Source: Rickettsia rhipicephali str. 3-7-female6-CWPP
GTDB lineage: Bacteria > Pseudomonadota > Alphaproteobacteria > Rickettsiales > Rickettsiaceae
DNA: 64,000 bases
Assembly (NCBI RefSeq): GCF_000284075.1
Contig: NC_017042.1
Span: 558,001-622,000, forward strand
Reading direction: 5' to 3'
Shown here: piece by piece, positions 8,313 through 18,050 of the stretch
Layout: each line of letters opens with the position of its first letter
How positions within the stretch are numbered: position 1 is the first letter of the stretch
The notes under the pieces: model-generated
What the model was told of the DNA's origin: nothing
What the model saw: only the letters and a program-made list of their open reading frames with translations
Databases searched by the model: none
Position numbers and translations under genes: made by a program

Positions 8313-8786
8313 CTAAAAACAATCTTTAGCAAAAATTTCGTAGATTGGGTGTTCAAACGTTGAAAGTGAAATGCTTGAAGAAATCATCCATCCTTGAAAG
8401 AGTAAATTAGGATCTTCGTCTATTTTATATTCCGTTATGGTCATCAACAAATAATTATCTTCATTATATGGATCAAGGTTTTTTATACATCTGTGCAATT
8501 TGATTTTTATATTACCGAAATATTTTTCTTCCCCGACTTTAAAATCTATCTCTTCAGAAGTAGCAGTAATGTTATTTAGAGCAATAATTTTGCCATTTGT
8601 ATAATTCTTAAACTCAGAACTATCATTAATATTATCGTTTGGATTTAAAATAGGATGATTTTCATCAAGAGGGATAAATACGTCATTTTCAATGTCTTCG
8701 GTTGTAGTAACCGACTCTAAATTTTCTGCGAATATAGGAAAATGAATGCATATAGTAATGGTAAAAATAATTTTTAGTAATTTCAT
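8313..8786 (-). CDS. DUF2155 domain-containing exported protein
   Basis: A 157-residue protein with an N-terminal signal peptide (MKLLKIIFTITICIHFPIFA) and a C-terminal DUF2155 domain. The domain is recognised by KVGEEKYFGNIKIKLHRCIK, LLMTITEYK and the ending FQGWMISSSISLSTFEHPIYEIFAKDC, with two conserved Cys. The family is common in alphaproteobacteria and has no defined function; a periplasmic location is inferred. The middle is acidic and low in complexity. It is followed directly by the Wzy-like gene, probably in one transcript. Confidence 0.88.
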   Translation of the reverse strand: MKLLKIIFTITICIHFPIFAENLESVTTTEDIENDVFIPLDENHPILNPNDNINDSSEFKNYTNGKIIALNNITATSEEIDFKVGEEKYFGNIKIKLHRCIKNLDPYNEDNYLLMTITEYKIDEDPNLLFQGWMISSSISLSTFEHPIYEIFAKDCF

Positions 8787-8862
8787 AGATAAATATATTA
8801 TTTTTCAAAATTATATACTATAGGGGATTAATGGCAATGATAATTTATGATAAGGTTTTAAG

Positions 8863-8947
8863 GTCATTGTGAGCGACTGAAAGGAGCGTGGCAATCTCAG
8901 GAATCTTGCCTGAGATTGCCACGCTCCTTTCAGTCGCTCGCAATGAC
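8863..8947. repeat. RPE forming a near-perfect 39-bp hairpin
   Basis: The left arm 8863-8901 (GTCATTGTGAGCG ... GGCAATCTCAGG) and right arm 8909-8947 are reverse complements with one mismatch in 39 positions, around a 7-base loop. This is the best preserved full palindrome of the CGTCATTGCGAGCGACTG family here. It lies between the DUF2155 start and the terminase remnant. Confidence 0.9.
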
Positions 8948-8961
8948 GATGTAGGTACAAT

Positions 8962-10359
8962 ATGCTCCACTCTAAAGAGCTCTTAAATTCTATTTTACGA
9001 CAGGATTTTCATAGTTTTATAATTAAGGTATTTAATACTATTAATCCTGGAGTGGAGTATTTATCCAAGTAAGCATATAAGAATAATTACTGATTATTTA
9101 AATGCCGTGCAAAGCGGTGATATTAATCGTTTAATAATTAATATACCGCCAAGGAGCTTACAATCTATTTGTGTTAGCGTTGCTTGGCCTGCTTATTTAT
9201 TGGGGGTTAATCCTACCAAAAGGATTATGGTTGCCAGCTATTCTCAAATACTTAGCATTAAACACTCACTAGATTGTCGGTTCATTTTAAATTCTGATTG
9301 GTATAAAGAACTTTTCCCAAGTACTATCCTTAGTAAAACCCATAATCAAAAAAGTAAGTTTTTAACGACAGCTCATGGCTTTAGATTTGCAACATCGGTT
9401 GGAGGATCGGCAACAGGTGAGGGCGGTGATATCTTAATTATCGATGATCCTCATAACCCCCCGCAAATTCATTCTTATAAAATACGTAAGAAAGTTATAG
9501 ATTGGTTTGAGCAAACTTTTGTTAGCAGACTAAATAATCGTAATAAGGGAGCGATAGTTTTAGTTATGCAGTGTCTGCATACGGATGATTTATCCGGTGA
9601 TCTAATAATAGCAATTCAGGGCATCATTTAAAAATTCCGGCGATTAGCATTCAAGATTACTTCTTTAAATTAATGAATAAAGAATATCAATATCTTAGTG
9701 GTAAAGTATTAGACAGCTATAAAGAACCTCCTGATTGTTTAATGAAATTAGAGCAGGAAATAGGTAGCTATAATGATAATGCTCAATATTTACAAGAACC
9801 GATAGCACAAAGGTCATCGTTACTGAATATGGAAGATATTAGCTTTTATGAAAATCTACCTTCAAGATTTGATTATTTTGTGCAAAGCTGGGATACGGTA
9901 ATTAAGATTTCCGAAGATTCCGATTATAGTGTTTGTACTATATGAGGGATTCTGGAACAGAAATATTATCTAATATCATTAGTACGGGAAAAAATTAATT
10001 ATCCTGAGCTTAAGAATTTGACGGAAAAATTAGCTAGAGAATATCAGCCACAATTTATATTAATCGAAGATAAAGTAAGTGGTCAACAATTGATTCAAGA
10101 TATAGGATTTTTAGGTGGTAATATTAGAGTGATAGGGATTAAGCCAAGATTTGATAAAGTTACAAGATTCGCCTCGGTAGTTCCTTTATTTCAATCAGCT
10201 AGTGTTCTAATACCTAAACAATCAAGCATAATTTTAAAGGAATTACTGAATTTTTCCCATATTAAAAATGACGATATATTAGATTTAGTTAGCCAGTTCT
10301 TGAATTTTATGAAGGATAAATCGTTTAAATATCCTGCAAGGATTAGGAGTGTAATATAA
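8962..10359 (+). pseudogene. Phage-type terminase large subunit, decayed
   Basis: Pieces in two frames make one TerL-like protein. ATG 8962 opens MLHSKELLNSILRQDF. A frameshift near 9066 leads to the ATPase part (INIPPRSLQS in place of the P-loop, RIMVASYSQ, and Walker B-like GDILIIDDPHNP). A second frameshift near 9610 leads to the nuclease part (FVQSWDTVIK, then YQPQFILIEDKVSGQQLIQDIG), with TGA at 9943-9945 where Trp is expected. It ends at 10359. The protein packaged phage or gene-transfer-agent DNA. No portal, capsid or other phage gene is nearby, so this is an isolated relic. Confidence 0.75.
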
Positions 10360-10398
10360 AAATAGTTGCTTTTTTGTATGGATGTTGGTAGTATTCAT

Positions 10399-10474
10399 GT
10401 CATTCCCGCGAAAGCGGGAATCCAGTAAAAATACAATTATCCGTTTATGGATTCCTGCTTTCGCAGGAATGACA
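10399..10474. repeat. RPE upstream of tRNA-Cys
   Basis: A complete short element, TGTCATTCCCGCGAAAGCGGG ... CCTGCTTTCGCAGG ... GACA, made of two hairpin halves in inverted orientation. It shows what the GIY-YIG-bearing element looks like without cargo. Confidence 0.85.
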
Positions 10475-10499
10475 TAGGATTGTGGTATGACACTGATTA

Positions 10500-10574
10500 G
10501 GCTGGGTAGCAAAGTGGTAATGCTGTGGACTGCAAATCCGCTATTCGTCGGTTCGATTCCGACCCTGGCCTCCA
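10500..10574 (+). tRNA. tRNA-Cys (anticodon GCA)
   Basis: Cloverleaf parts are all visible: acceptor GGCTGGG pairing with CCTGGCC, anticodon stem GTGGA/TCCGC around the loop CTGCAAA with anticodon GCA, and T arm GTCGG-TTCGATT-CCGAC. It ends with an encoded CCA at 10572-10574. It lies between a palindromic element and xerD. Confidence 0.93.
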
Positions 10575-10595
10575 TTATAGAAATTAAAACATCTT

Positions 10596-11516
10596 ATGGA
10601 ATTTATTTCGCAATTCCTAGAAATGCTTTTAGCCGAGAGAGCATTGTCAAAAAATTCCATACTTAGCTATAAGCGTGACTTATTCGATTTTCACAATTAT
10701 CTTGCTACACAAAAATTATCCGAATTAAATATTACTACTGAGAATATTAGAGACTGGATTGAGTATCTAGCAAGTAATGATTTGCAAGCACGCTCAATCA
10801 ACAGAAAAATCTCAACTATAAAAAGTTATTATGAATTTTTAATTAGCGAAAACCATACCGCTTTTAATCCGGTTCTTAACGTAGATTTGCCCAAATATCA
10901 AAATAAACTTCCCGAAATATTATCTATAGATCAAATTAAATCGTTACTTGAACATTGCTCTCAAGATAATTCTCCTGAAGGTATCAGGCTTAATGCTATG
11001 ATTCATTTGCTTTATGCTAGCGGTTTTAGAGTCTCGGAGCTTGTGAGTCTTAAGCTTGCTGATATTCTGACTAATAAAACGTCTAAAGGAGAAGTAAGAA
11101 AAATATTTTCGGTACTTGGTAAAGGTAATAAGGAAAGAGTCATAGTAATAAATGAACAGGCAGTTATCAGTATTGCTAAATATCTTGCAATTAGAGATGT
11201 TTTTGTGAATAAAGCTAAACCAAGAAATCTAATTTATTTATTTCCCTCATCATCTTTAGCGGGTTATATGACTAGGCAAAATTTTGCTATTCTGTTAAAA
11301 TCTGCTGCCCTTTATGCAGGACTTAACCCTGAGCATATTTCTCCGCATATATTACGTCACAGTTTTGCAAGTCATTTGCTTGAGGGCGGAGCAGACTTAA
11401 GAGTAATTCAAGAGCTGCTTGGTCACGCTGATATATCTACTACCCAAATATATACTCATCTTCAAACTAATCATCTCAAAAAAGCATTGTTGCATCATCC
11501 TCTCAATAAAAATTAA
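10596..11516 (+). CDS. xerD: Site-specific tyrosine recombinase XerD
   Basis: A 306-residue tyrosine recombinase that resolves chromosome dimers at dif with XerC during division. The N-terminal SAM-like core-binding domain is [13 protein letters not shown] and on. The C-terminal catalytic domain has Arg in [13 protein letters not shown], Lys in GKGNKERV, the His-x-x-Arg box [14 protein letters not shown], the second His in [10 protein letters not shown] and the Tyr nucleophile in IYTHL. XerD rather than XerC is favoured by [24 protein letters not shown] and the ending LHHPLN. The other partner gene is outside the window. Confidence 0.93.
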   Translation: MEFISQFLEMLLAERALSKNSILSYKRDLFDFHNYLATQKLSELNITTENIRDWIEYLASNDLQARSINRKISTIKSYYEFLISENHTAFNPVLNVDLPKYQNKLPEILSIDQIKSLLEHCSQDNSPEGIRLNAMIHLLYASGFRVSELVSLKLADILTNKTSKGEVRKIFSVLGKGNKERVIVINEQAVISIAKYLAIRDVFVNKAKPRNLIYLFPSSSLAGYMTRQNFAILLKSAALYAGLNPEHISPHILRHSFASHLLEGGADLRVIQELLGHADISTTQIYTHLQTNHLKKALLHHPLNKN

Positions 11517-11599
11517 TTTATCTTAATCTTCTCTAAAGTACTTGTTAATATTTACGTAACTAAATATAATACTACTTTCTAATGTAAGGAATAAATTAT

Positions 11600-12583
11600 A
11601 TGAAGCTAAAAGAAATTATGATCTCTTGTATTAGTAAACCTAGAGAAATTGAAAAAGGATATTCTAGATTAGTTCAAAAGAAAGAATCAGGATGCAAAAA
11701 TCAAGAAGTAGAATTTAGCAACTATTATGAGTTACTTAAAAAAATTCAACAAGGAGCAATAACTTTAGAAGTTCTAGAAAATTTAAGGAAATTAAAAGTA
11801 GATGATAAAAAATCTTTTCTAGCAAATGCAGAAGGGATAATATCTAACAATAGGTTACATGAGCTTAATGAAAAAATAATGAAATATGCTTTAGATTTAG
11901 TTGATTCTAAAGATGCAGTTTTTTTACTTCGTAGAACAAAAGAGGATAGTATATTTCGAGATCTAATATATTTAGAAGCAAAAGAAAACAGGTTTACTGT
12001 AGACATTGATAAAAAAGGAACTTTGAAAATTAACTTTCCTAGTGGGGTACTTGAGCTTTACAAGCTATTAATTGATAATTTCTATTTGAAAAAATTTGAG
12101 GAGGAGGAATTGCAGAAAAAATTATATCAAGAATTATTACCTGATTTCAAAATTCCTTTTGAAGAACTAATGGAACAAAAGGAATTGCAGAAAAAACTAT
12201 ATCAAGAATTATTACCTGATTTCAAAATTCCTTTTGAAGAACTAAATTTTTTTGAAAATTTTATTGAATGCTTAAAAGAATTTTATATTAAAAATAGTTT
12301 AGCACGAAGCATAATGGGTTTATTTGTAAGTAGAGATATTAAAGAACATGCTGTATGTGAAGAATTACTTGAATTAGATACATTTAAAAAATTATTTGAG
12401 GCAAAAATGTCATTATATGGAACTTCTGCTGATTCTAAATTATTAGTGGTTGATTATGTATTAAATGATGTAAAAGGTGTTTATATTAGCAATTTAGCAT
12501 CTTCAAATATTTTAGATTTAGTAATGCATAGTCAATCGAATAATGAAACAATAGAATCAATAGAAATTTTAGGTAATAGCTAA
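11600..12583 (+). CDS. Uncharacterised rickettsial protein with a 25-residue tandem duplication
   Basis: A 327-residue, highly charged, helix-rich cytoplasmic-type protein with no recognised domain and no signal peptide. It is related to the next gene downstream: both share the pattern LHxLNxxIM, a run ending in D, and LEAK-x5-D-x-K-G-x-L. A 75-bp segment is duplicated in tandem (12106-12170 and 12181-12245, 1 mismatch in the 65 aligned bases), repeating the residues ELQKKLYQELLPDFKIPFEE. The start at 11600 has a weak AAGGAA-like sequence upstream. The function is unknown. A secreted effector is possible because of the family's lineage-restricted look, but this is inference. Confidence 0.7.
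   Translation: MKLKEIMISCISKPREIEKGYSRLVQKKESGCKNQEVEFSNYYELLKKIQQGAITLEVLENLRKLKVDDKKSFLANAEGIISNNRLHELNEKIMKYALDLVDSKDAVFLLRRTKEDSIFRDLIYLEAKENRFTVDIDKKGTLKINFPSGVLELYKLLIDNFYLKKFEEEELQKKLYQELLPDFKIPFEELMEQKELQKKLYQELLPDFKIPFEELNFFENFIECLKEFYIKNSLARSIMGLFVSRDIKEHAVCEELLELDTFKKLFEAKMSLYGTSADSKLLVVDYVLNDVKGVYISNLASSNILDLVMHSQSNNETIESIEILGNS
12106..12245 (+). repeat. 75-bp-period tandem duplication inside a coding sequence
   Basis: Copy 1 at 12106-12170 and copy 2 at 12181-12245 differ at one base. The period is a multiple of three, so the frame is kept and 25 residues are duplicated. The near identity implies a recent event. Confidence 0.92.
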
Positions 12584-12706
12584 GGACCAGTATAACTTGC
12601 TAGATACTGTTTTAAAGTTTTGATTATAAATATAGTAAAAACATCTAGAAATTAATTTAATCTACCATTAATATTTAAATAATTATAAGTTAGATTAATA
12701 CTAAAT

Positions 12707-13870
12707 ATGGCTACAAAAAATAAAAAAGAAACAGTGAATACTGAAACAAAAAATTTAGCAAATTTAGTTATCCAAGAAATAGGTGACGAAAATTTTGATT
12801 TTGGTGTTTTGCAAAAGATGCAGCAGGCTTTTAGTACTGCAAGTAAGCAAAAACAAAGAGAAGTTTTTATAAGTTTGTTAGATAAAAAGCTTAATAAAGA
12901 GCAATTACATAAACTCAATCAAGCAATAATGGAAAATGCAAATGAATTAATGCCGGATAACGATCCTAATTTCGTTTGTCGTACTCCTAATAATAAAGTT
13001 TTTCAAGAAATATTATTATTGGAAGCCAAACGCTCAGGTATGAAAGCAAAATTTAATGATAAAGGAGAATTACAATCTCTTGATGTAAAAGATATAACAC
13101 AGGAAATATTAGATCACTATCGTATTTTACAAGAAAAATTTTATCCCAAAAGAGATTCTAAAGATTTGATAGATAGTAGAATAGCTCAAAGTATTAATTT
13201 TTTATTATATGCTCCACTTTTCCGAGAATCAGATATATATACAAAATTAGGTTTAAAATCTGCTGAGATAGAGCGAGAAATACAAGATCCTAACGGTAAG
13301 TATGCTAAACAATTAGTAGATGCTAAAATAGGAACTAATATAAATTTTAATGCCAAAGAAAATTTAGAAAATAAAGCACATGAAGGAAAAGAAACTAAGA
13401 TATCTTCAATAATTGAAAAAGCAATAACAAAACTCGAGAAAGACAAAAAAGTCAATATTGAAGATAAGAGACAAGGAGAAATAAAAAGGCATTTATCTAA
13501 ATCCCTAGAAGGAGCTTCTGATTATATATTAACATTCAAAAAAAATGATTTAGTAGATGTAATATATCAAGGATTAGATAAAAGACAAACTTGGTGGTCA
13601 AAGATTGTTAATTATATAGGTATAAAATCATATTCCATTTCTAAAGAAAATCTTGAGAAAATAGGCACAATAATAAATAGTGAAATGAAAAATTCTCATA
13701 CTCCTTTAAAGATAGAAGTACAAGAACAGTTAGAACAAATCTCAAAAGAGTTAAATAGATTAAATAATCCGGCATTGCCGTCAGAGGCTAAAAAGGTTCA
13801 GGCAAAATCTAAAAAACCGCCTGTTCCTCCAAAACCTGAACACCTCAAAAAAAGAAATCATGGATTGTGA
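12707..13870 (+). CDS. Uncharacterised rickettsial protein with proline-rich C-terminus
   Basis: A 387-residue paralogue of the preceding gene, aligning through LHKLNQAIMENANELM, FQEILLLEAKRSG and FNDKGELQSL. Charged helical segments with likely coiled-coil (KVNIEDKRQGEIKRHL and a C-terminal LEQISKELNRLN) lead to the tail KKPPVPPKPEHLKK. That tail contains a PxxP core of the kind bound by SH3 domains. There is no signal peptide and no known domain. The proline-rich tail suggests interaction with host SH3 proteins if the protein is delivered to the host cell; this is a hypothesis only. Confidence 0.72.
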   Translation: MATKNKKETVNTETKNLANLVIQEIGDENFDFGVLQKMQQAFSTASKQKQREVFISLLDKKLNKEQLHKLNQAIMENANELMPDNDPNFVCRTPNNKVFQEILLLEAKRSGMKAKFNDKGELQSLDVKDITQEILDHYRILQEKFYPKRDSKDLIDSRIAQSINFLLYAPLFRESDIYTKLGLKSAEIEREIQDPNGKYAKQLVDAKIGTNINFNAKENLENKAHEGKETKISSIIEKAITKLEKDKKVNIEDKRQGEIKRHLSKSLEGASDYILTFKKNDLVDVIYQGLDKRQTWWSKIVNYIGIKSYSISKENLEKIGTIINSEMKNSHTPLKIEVQEQLEQISKELNRLNNPALPSEAKKVQAKSKKPPVPPKPEHLKKRNHGL

Positions 13871-13901
13871 TGATTTTGTTGTATGACTTGAAAAATACAG
13901 T

Positions 13902-14050
13902 TGTCATCCCATGATTTATTCACGGGATCTAGCTTAAAATACTAATATTATTAGTATTTTTTATTGTTTTTATGGACCCCGTGGTCAAGCCACGGAGTAA
14001 CACAGTGGATTTTATTGGTCCACACAAGCAAGCCTTTTGCGGGAATGACA
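13902..14050. repeat. RPE plus half-element upstream of the fabI 3' end
   Basis: A full element of the TGTCATCCC ... GGACCCCGTGGTCAAGCCACGG type (13902-14004) with an internal TAATATTATTA hairpin. A remnant half (to GGGAATGACA, 14050) follows. An outer-arm motif related to CATGCAACAA is on both sides (13877-13890 inverted, 14018-14035). Confidence 0.75.
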
Positions 14051-14067
14051 TTAATCCCTACAATAAT

Positions 14068-14850
14068 TTATAATTTATTACTTCCCATAATATTATAACC
14101 GCAATCTACATAATGGATTTCACCGGTAACACCTTTAGATAATTCACTAAATAAATATACTGCTGCTCCTCCTACATCTTCTTGGGTAGTATTACGTTTT
14201 AACGGTGCGGTTGCAGCGTGAGATTTAAGCATAGTACTAAAATCACCTATTGCACTAGATGCTAAAGTTTTGATAGGTCCTGCCGAAATAGCATTTACCC
14301 TAATATTATTTTCTCCCATATCGTTTGCTAGATATTTTATACTAGCCTCAAGTGCAGCTTTGGCTACTCCCATAACGTTATAATTAGGTATAACTTTTTC
14401 AGCGCCGTAGTAAGTTAATGTCACAATGCTTCCGCCGTCATGCATTAAGGCTTCTGCGGACCTTGAGAGTTCTAAAAGAGAGTAACATGATATATGTAAA
14501 GAATTATGAAAATTTTCTAAGCTAGTATCAACATAACGTCCTTTTAATTCATTTTTATCGGCAAAAGCCATACCGTGAAGTAAGAAACCGAAGCTACCCC
14601 ATTTCTCTTTTATATCATCAAATAAATTACTAATTGATTTTGGATTCGTAACATCAAGTTCGCTAACAAAATTACAACCTATTTCCTCAGCGAGTGGTTT
14701 AACTCGTTTTTCTAGTACTTCCGATTGATAAGTAAACCATAGCTCTGCTCCGTGTTTTTTAGCAAGCTGTGCAATCGCCCACGATATTGACATATTATTT
14801 GCAATACCTGTAATTAAGCCTTTTTTTCCTTGTAGTAATCCTGTAGTCAT
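14068..14850 (-). CDS. fabI: Enoyl-[acyl-carrier-protein] reductase (NADH)
   Basis: A 260-residue short-chain dehydrogenase catalysing the last reduction of each fatty acid elongation cycle in the cytoplasm. The FabI features are the cofactor motif GLITGIANNMSISWAIA (the divergent GxxxxxSxA form), Tyr and Lys of the Y-x6-K motif in YNVMGVAKAALEASIKY, VRVNAISAGPIKTLAS, and the C-terminal VTGEIHYVDCGYNIMG. The length is typical. It diverges from lnt, with a 75-base gap that would hold both promoters. Confidence 0.96.
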   Translation of the reverse strand: MTTGLLQGKKGLITGIANNMSISWAIAQLAKKHGAELWFTYQSEVLEKRVKPLAEEIGCNFVSELDVTNPKSISNLFDDIKEKWGSFGFLLHGMAFADKNELKGRYVDTSLENFHNSLHISCYSLLELSRSAEALMHDGGSIVTLTYYGAEKVIPNYNVMGVAKAALEASIKYLANDMGENNIRVNAISAGPIKTLASSAIGDFSTMLKSHAATAPLKRNTTQEDVGGAAVYLFSELSKGVTGEIHYVDCGYNIMGSNKL

Positions 14851-14925
14851 TTATTTACTCATTATATTAAAACTTGCTGAAATGATAGCATGATGTATTA
14901 TTTTGTAAACAAATAATCGATAAAA

Positions 14926-16443
14926 ATGTATAAACCTAAAATCATATGTTTACTGCTAGGGATATTAAGTGGTTTAGTTTTTGCTCCGACTTTCTTTATG
15001 CCGGCATTATTAACGTTATCTTACTTATGTTATATAGTTCAAAAATCCAAAAATTGGCAAGAAGCCACAAAACTTGGTTATTTATTCGGTTTTGGGCATT
15101 TTTTAAGTGGAATATATTGGATAAGTATCGGTGTTAGCGTTTATATTGCAGATTTTTGGTGGGCAATTCCTTTTGCGTTATTTGGACTACCTATAGTTTT
15201 AGCCTGCTTTATATCGGCAAGCTGCACGCTTAGTTTTTTTGCTAAAAATAATAAATATTACCAATTTATATTCTGTTTATGTTGGGTATTATTTGAGTGG
15301 GTACGTTCGTGGATTTTTACCGGTCTTCCTTGGAATTTGATTGGTTATGCTTTTTCGTTTTCAGATATTTTAATACAGCCTTTAAGTATAATAGGGATAT
15401 ATGGGCTTAGTTTTATAGTTATATATATTTCTACATCAGCTTATCCTTTATTTAGCAAGCAATTTACTCAGTTAAAAATATTACTAGCTAGTTCAGTCCT
15501 AGTATTAACCGTAATTGTCATTTACGGAGCAGTAAGGCTAAGTAATAACCATACAAATTTCACTGATATAAAAGTACGATTAGTGCAACCTTCAATACCT
15601 CAAACCGAAAAATGGAATGAAGAAGAATTTTGGCATAATTTAATGCTACATATTAATTTATCGGAAAATTTGGAACCTACCGATTTAATTATTTGGTCTG
15701 AGGCAGCATTAGTAGTAGTACCTGATGATATACCGCAAGTTAAATCAAAATTATTAAAAATGCTAAATTCTACAAATGCTATTTTGATAACAGGAGGAAT
15801 TTCGGATAATAAAAAACAAGGTGATGAGTTTGAACTTTACTCAGCTATGTATGCTCTTGATAAAAATAATCATAGATTATTTGAATACCATAAATCACAT
15901 TTAGTACCTTTTGGTGAGTATATGCCCCTTAAAAAGATACTACCGTTTAAAAAATTAACTCATGGTTTAATTGATTATAAAGAAGGACACGGAGGGCTTG
16001 TTTATCTTGAAAAATATAATCTTAAAATTAAACCTTTGATTTGTTATGAATCTATTTTTCCTGATTTTGTAAGGACGAATAATGAAATAGCCGATGTAAT
16101 AATTAATATTACAAATGATGCATGGTATGGTAAATCAAGCGGTCCATATCAGCATTTTCATATTAGTAGAAGTAGAGCCGTAGAGAACGGTTTACCTATG
16201 ATTAGAGTAGCGAATAACGGTATTTCAGCTATAGTAGATCCTTTTGGCAGAACAATAAAAAAACTAAATCTAAATGAAATAAATTATACTCAAGGTTTAA
16301 TTCCTAAAAAACTAATCTCTCCCACTATATTCTCGCAATTCGGTAATTTTACTATTCTATTACTCATCGTTTTTATACTTTTAATTAATTATTTATTAGC
16401 CTTGATTCTTGATAACCAAAGGGTTTTAGCATTATTATATTAA
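14926..16443 (+). CDS. lnt: Apolipoprotein N-acyltransferase
   Basis: A 505-residue inner-membrane enzyme that adds the third acyl chain to lipoproteins. Six or so N-terminal membrane helices are followed by a periplasmic nitrilase domain and a final helix. The Glu-Lys-Cys triad is visible in [23 protein letters not shown] and [11 protein letters not shown], with the downstream [17 protein letters not shown] typical of the family. At least two lipoproteins (RlpA and a BON protein) are encoded in this window. It starts 75 bases from the divergent fabI. Confidence 0.96.
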   Translation: MYKPKIICLLLGILSGLVFAPTFFMPALLTLSYLCYIVQKSKNWQEATKLGYLFGFGHFLSGIYWISIGVSVYIADFWWAIPFALFGLPIVLACFISASCTLSFFAKNNKYYQFIFCLCWVLFEWVRSWIFTGLPWNLIGYAFSFSDILIQPLSIIGIYGLSFIVIYISTSAYPLFSKQFTQLKILLASSVLVLTVIVIYGAVRLSNNHTNFTDIKVRLVQPSIPQTEKWNEEEFWHNLMLHINLSENLEPTDLIIWSEAALVVVPDDIPQVKSKLLKMLNSTNAILITGGISDNKKQGDEFELYSAMYALDKNNHRLFEYHKSHLVPFGEYMPLKKILPFKKLTHGLIDYKEGHGGLVYLEKYNLKIKPLICYESIFPDFVRTNNEIADVIINITNDAWYGKSSGPYQHFHISRSRAVENGLPMIRVANNGISAIVDPFGRTIKKLNLNEINYTQGLIPKKLISPTIFSQFGNFTILLLIVFILLINYLLALILDNQRVLALLY

Positions 16444-16536
16444 ATTTTTAATAAAGTTGCTTGATTAAATATAAAGTAATATATACTACATTTAAAGTTG
16501 AATAGACTTTATTAATAATTAAAACTTATTGTTAAA

Positions 16537-17029
16537 ATGAATGATTCAATAAAACATCCGGACAAACTCGCAAGTGAACGTTTAAAAGAATGACGTCTTG
16601 CTGTAGGTATTAGCCAAAAAGAATTAGGGCAAGCTTTAGATATTAGTGCTCTCCAAGTTAAAAAATATGAAGAAGGTTTAAGTAATATACCTATAAGTAG
16701 GTTATATGTTTTTTGCAAAAGTTTTAAATACGCCTTTAAAATATTTCTTTAATAGTTCTGAAGAAGAAAAGTTAAAAGCTGACGATGAAAATACTCCTAA
16801 TAATAAAATTGAATATCTATTCAAAGAAATAGAAAGTGATTTCTTAAATAATATTGCTGAAGAAGAAGGGCAATATGAACATGACGTCTCTTTTGATTAT
16901 CAAAAATTATCGAGGACTATGGAAAGAGCACTTTTATCGTTAACCAGAGTATTTACTAGAGTACAAAATCCAAATATTAGAAAAATAATCATTGAACTTG
17001 TCAAATCAGTATCGATACCTTGTGAATAA
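16537..17029 (+). pseudogene. XRE-family helix-turn-helix regulator, broken
   Basis: ATG 16537 starts MNDSIKHPDKLASERLKE, then TGA at 16591-16593 where the family has Arg (CGA to TGA is the simplest change). The same frame goes on with RLAVGISQKELGQALDISA and LQVKKYEEGLSNIP, a standard XRE DNA-binding domain. At the T-run near 16710 the frame shifts to AKVLNTPLKYFFN and a C-terminal helical part ending at 17029. With two lesions it should not make a working regulator. It lies upstream of the AmpD-like gene. Confidence 0.78.
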
Positions 17030-17132
17030 TATTTAAATTTTCATTGACTTAGCATTACCACAGTATTAATTTTTGTTAAGGTTTAGTAAATTCTGAACCG
17101 TCAACAATTATTAAATATATTGGAGAAAGTTT

Positions 17133-17936
17133 ATGAGTAAAAGTAAGGCTATCGAAAATAACGGTATTAGTAATACCAATAGTCCAAACGGTAAATATAT
17201 GGCTCCAAGACCGGAAGGAGTAAAACCTACCTGTGTAGTAATTACTTATTCTGTAAGCAAGGATATTAAGGCTGTTTGTGAAGTATTGAATGAGCGAGGT
17301 GCAAGTGTTCATTACATAATTGATAAGGATGGGACTCAAAAAGAATATCATAATGATTTAACAGATCAAGCTTTTTATGCGGGCAAGAGTAGTTGGAAAG
17401 GAGAAGTAGGTGTTAATAAGTTTGGTATTGGAGTCATGCTTATTAATGATGCAAAAAGTGATTTTCCTGAAGAGCAAATAGGGAAATTAAAAGAATTTCT
17501 TAAGGATGTAACAGAAAGATATCCAGATTTAGATTTAAAACATGATTTAGTCGGTCTTGGTGAAGTAACTGTAAACCGAGAAGGAAATGCTCATATAGCT
17601 CCTGGATCAAAATTTCCTTGGAAAGAATTAGCTGAAGCTGGTTTTGGTAGATATTTTGAGACTACGCAAGAGCAAAAGAGTGAATTATTATTAAGTATTG
17701 ATAGTACTGGAGAAAAAGTTAATACTTTACAGGAAAATTTAAAAGAATATGGCTATGGAGTAGAACCCACAAGTATATTTGATCAATTTACTCAGCAAGC
17801 AGTTAGAGTATTTAATGATCGTTATGGTACAGGTTTACCAAACGAAGAGCCGCCTGTAAGTTGGACTGAAGCAGGTCAAGATGTTCTATCGCAATTACTA
17901 GGGCAAACGGTATTAGAACAAACAGAAAATGCATAG
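17133..17936 (+). CDS. AmpD-like (Amidase_2/PGRP fold) protein lacking the zinc ligands
   Basis: A 267-residue protein with an N-acetylmuramoyl-L-alanine amidase fold (residues about 33-165) and a C-terminal peptidoglycan-binding-like helical part. Fold landmarks are ASVHYIIDKDGT, QAFYAGKSSWKG and GSKFPW. The active positions differ from AmpD: the first His ligand (VVH) is Thr38, the IGIE Glu is Met102, the GH ligand is Leu142 and the DPG Asp is Ala156. By these alignments it could not bind zinc in the usual way. It may bind peptidoglycan or act elsewhere. GGAGA precedes the start. There is no signal peptide. Confidence 0.8.
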   Translation: MSKSKAIENNGISNTNSPNGKYMAPRPEGVKPTCVVITYSVSKDIKAVCEVLNERGASVHYIIDKDGTQKEYHNDLTDQAFYAGKSSWKGEVGVNKFGIGVMLINDAKSDFPEEQIGKLKEFLKDVTERYPDLDLKHDLVGLGEVTVNREGNAHIAPGSKFPWKELAEAGFGRYFETTQEQKSELLLSIDSTGEKVNTLQENLKEYGYGVEPTSIFDQFTQQAVRVFNDRYGTGLPNEEPPVSWTEAGQDVLSQLLGQTVLEQTENA

Positions 17937-18050
17937 TTTAAGAAATGAATTCCTTTTTCATTTTGCAAGCCTTGCTGCATGGGTACTGAATCGTCATTAA
18001 TAGGATGAATGGCTTGTTTAGGTCATTCCTGCGTGGATTGATTCTACCCC

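Noticed and set aside
10285-10575. Minus-strand open frame across the tRNA-Cys gene.
   Set aside because: It overlaps a tRNA and an RPE on the opposite strand and its peptide is simply the repeat and tRNA in translation.
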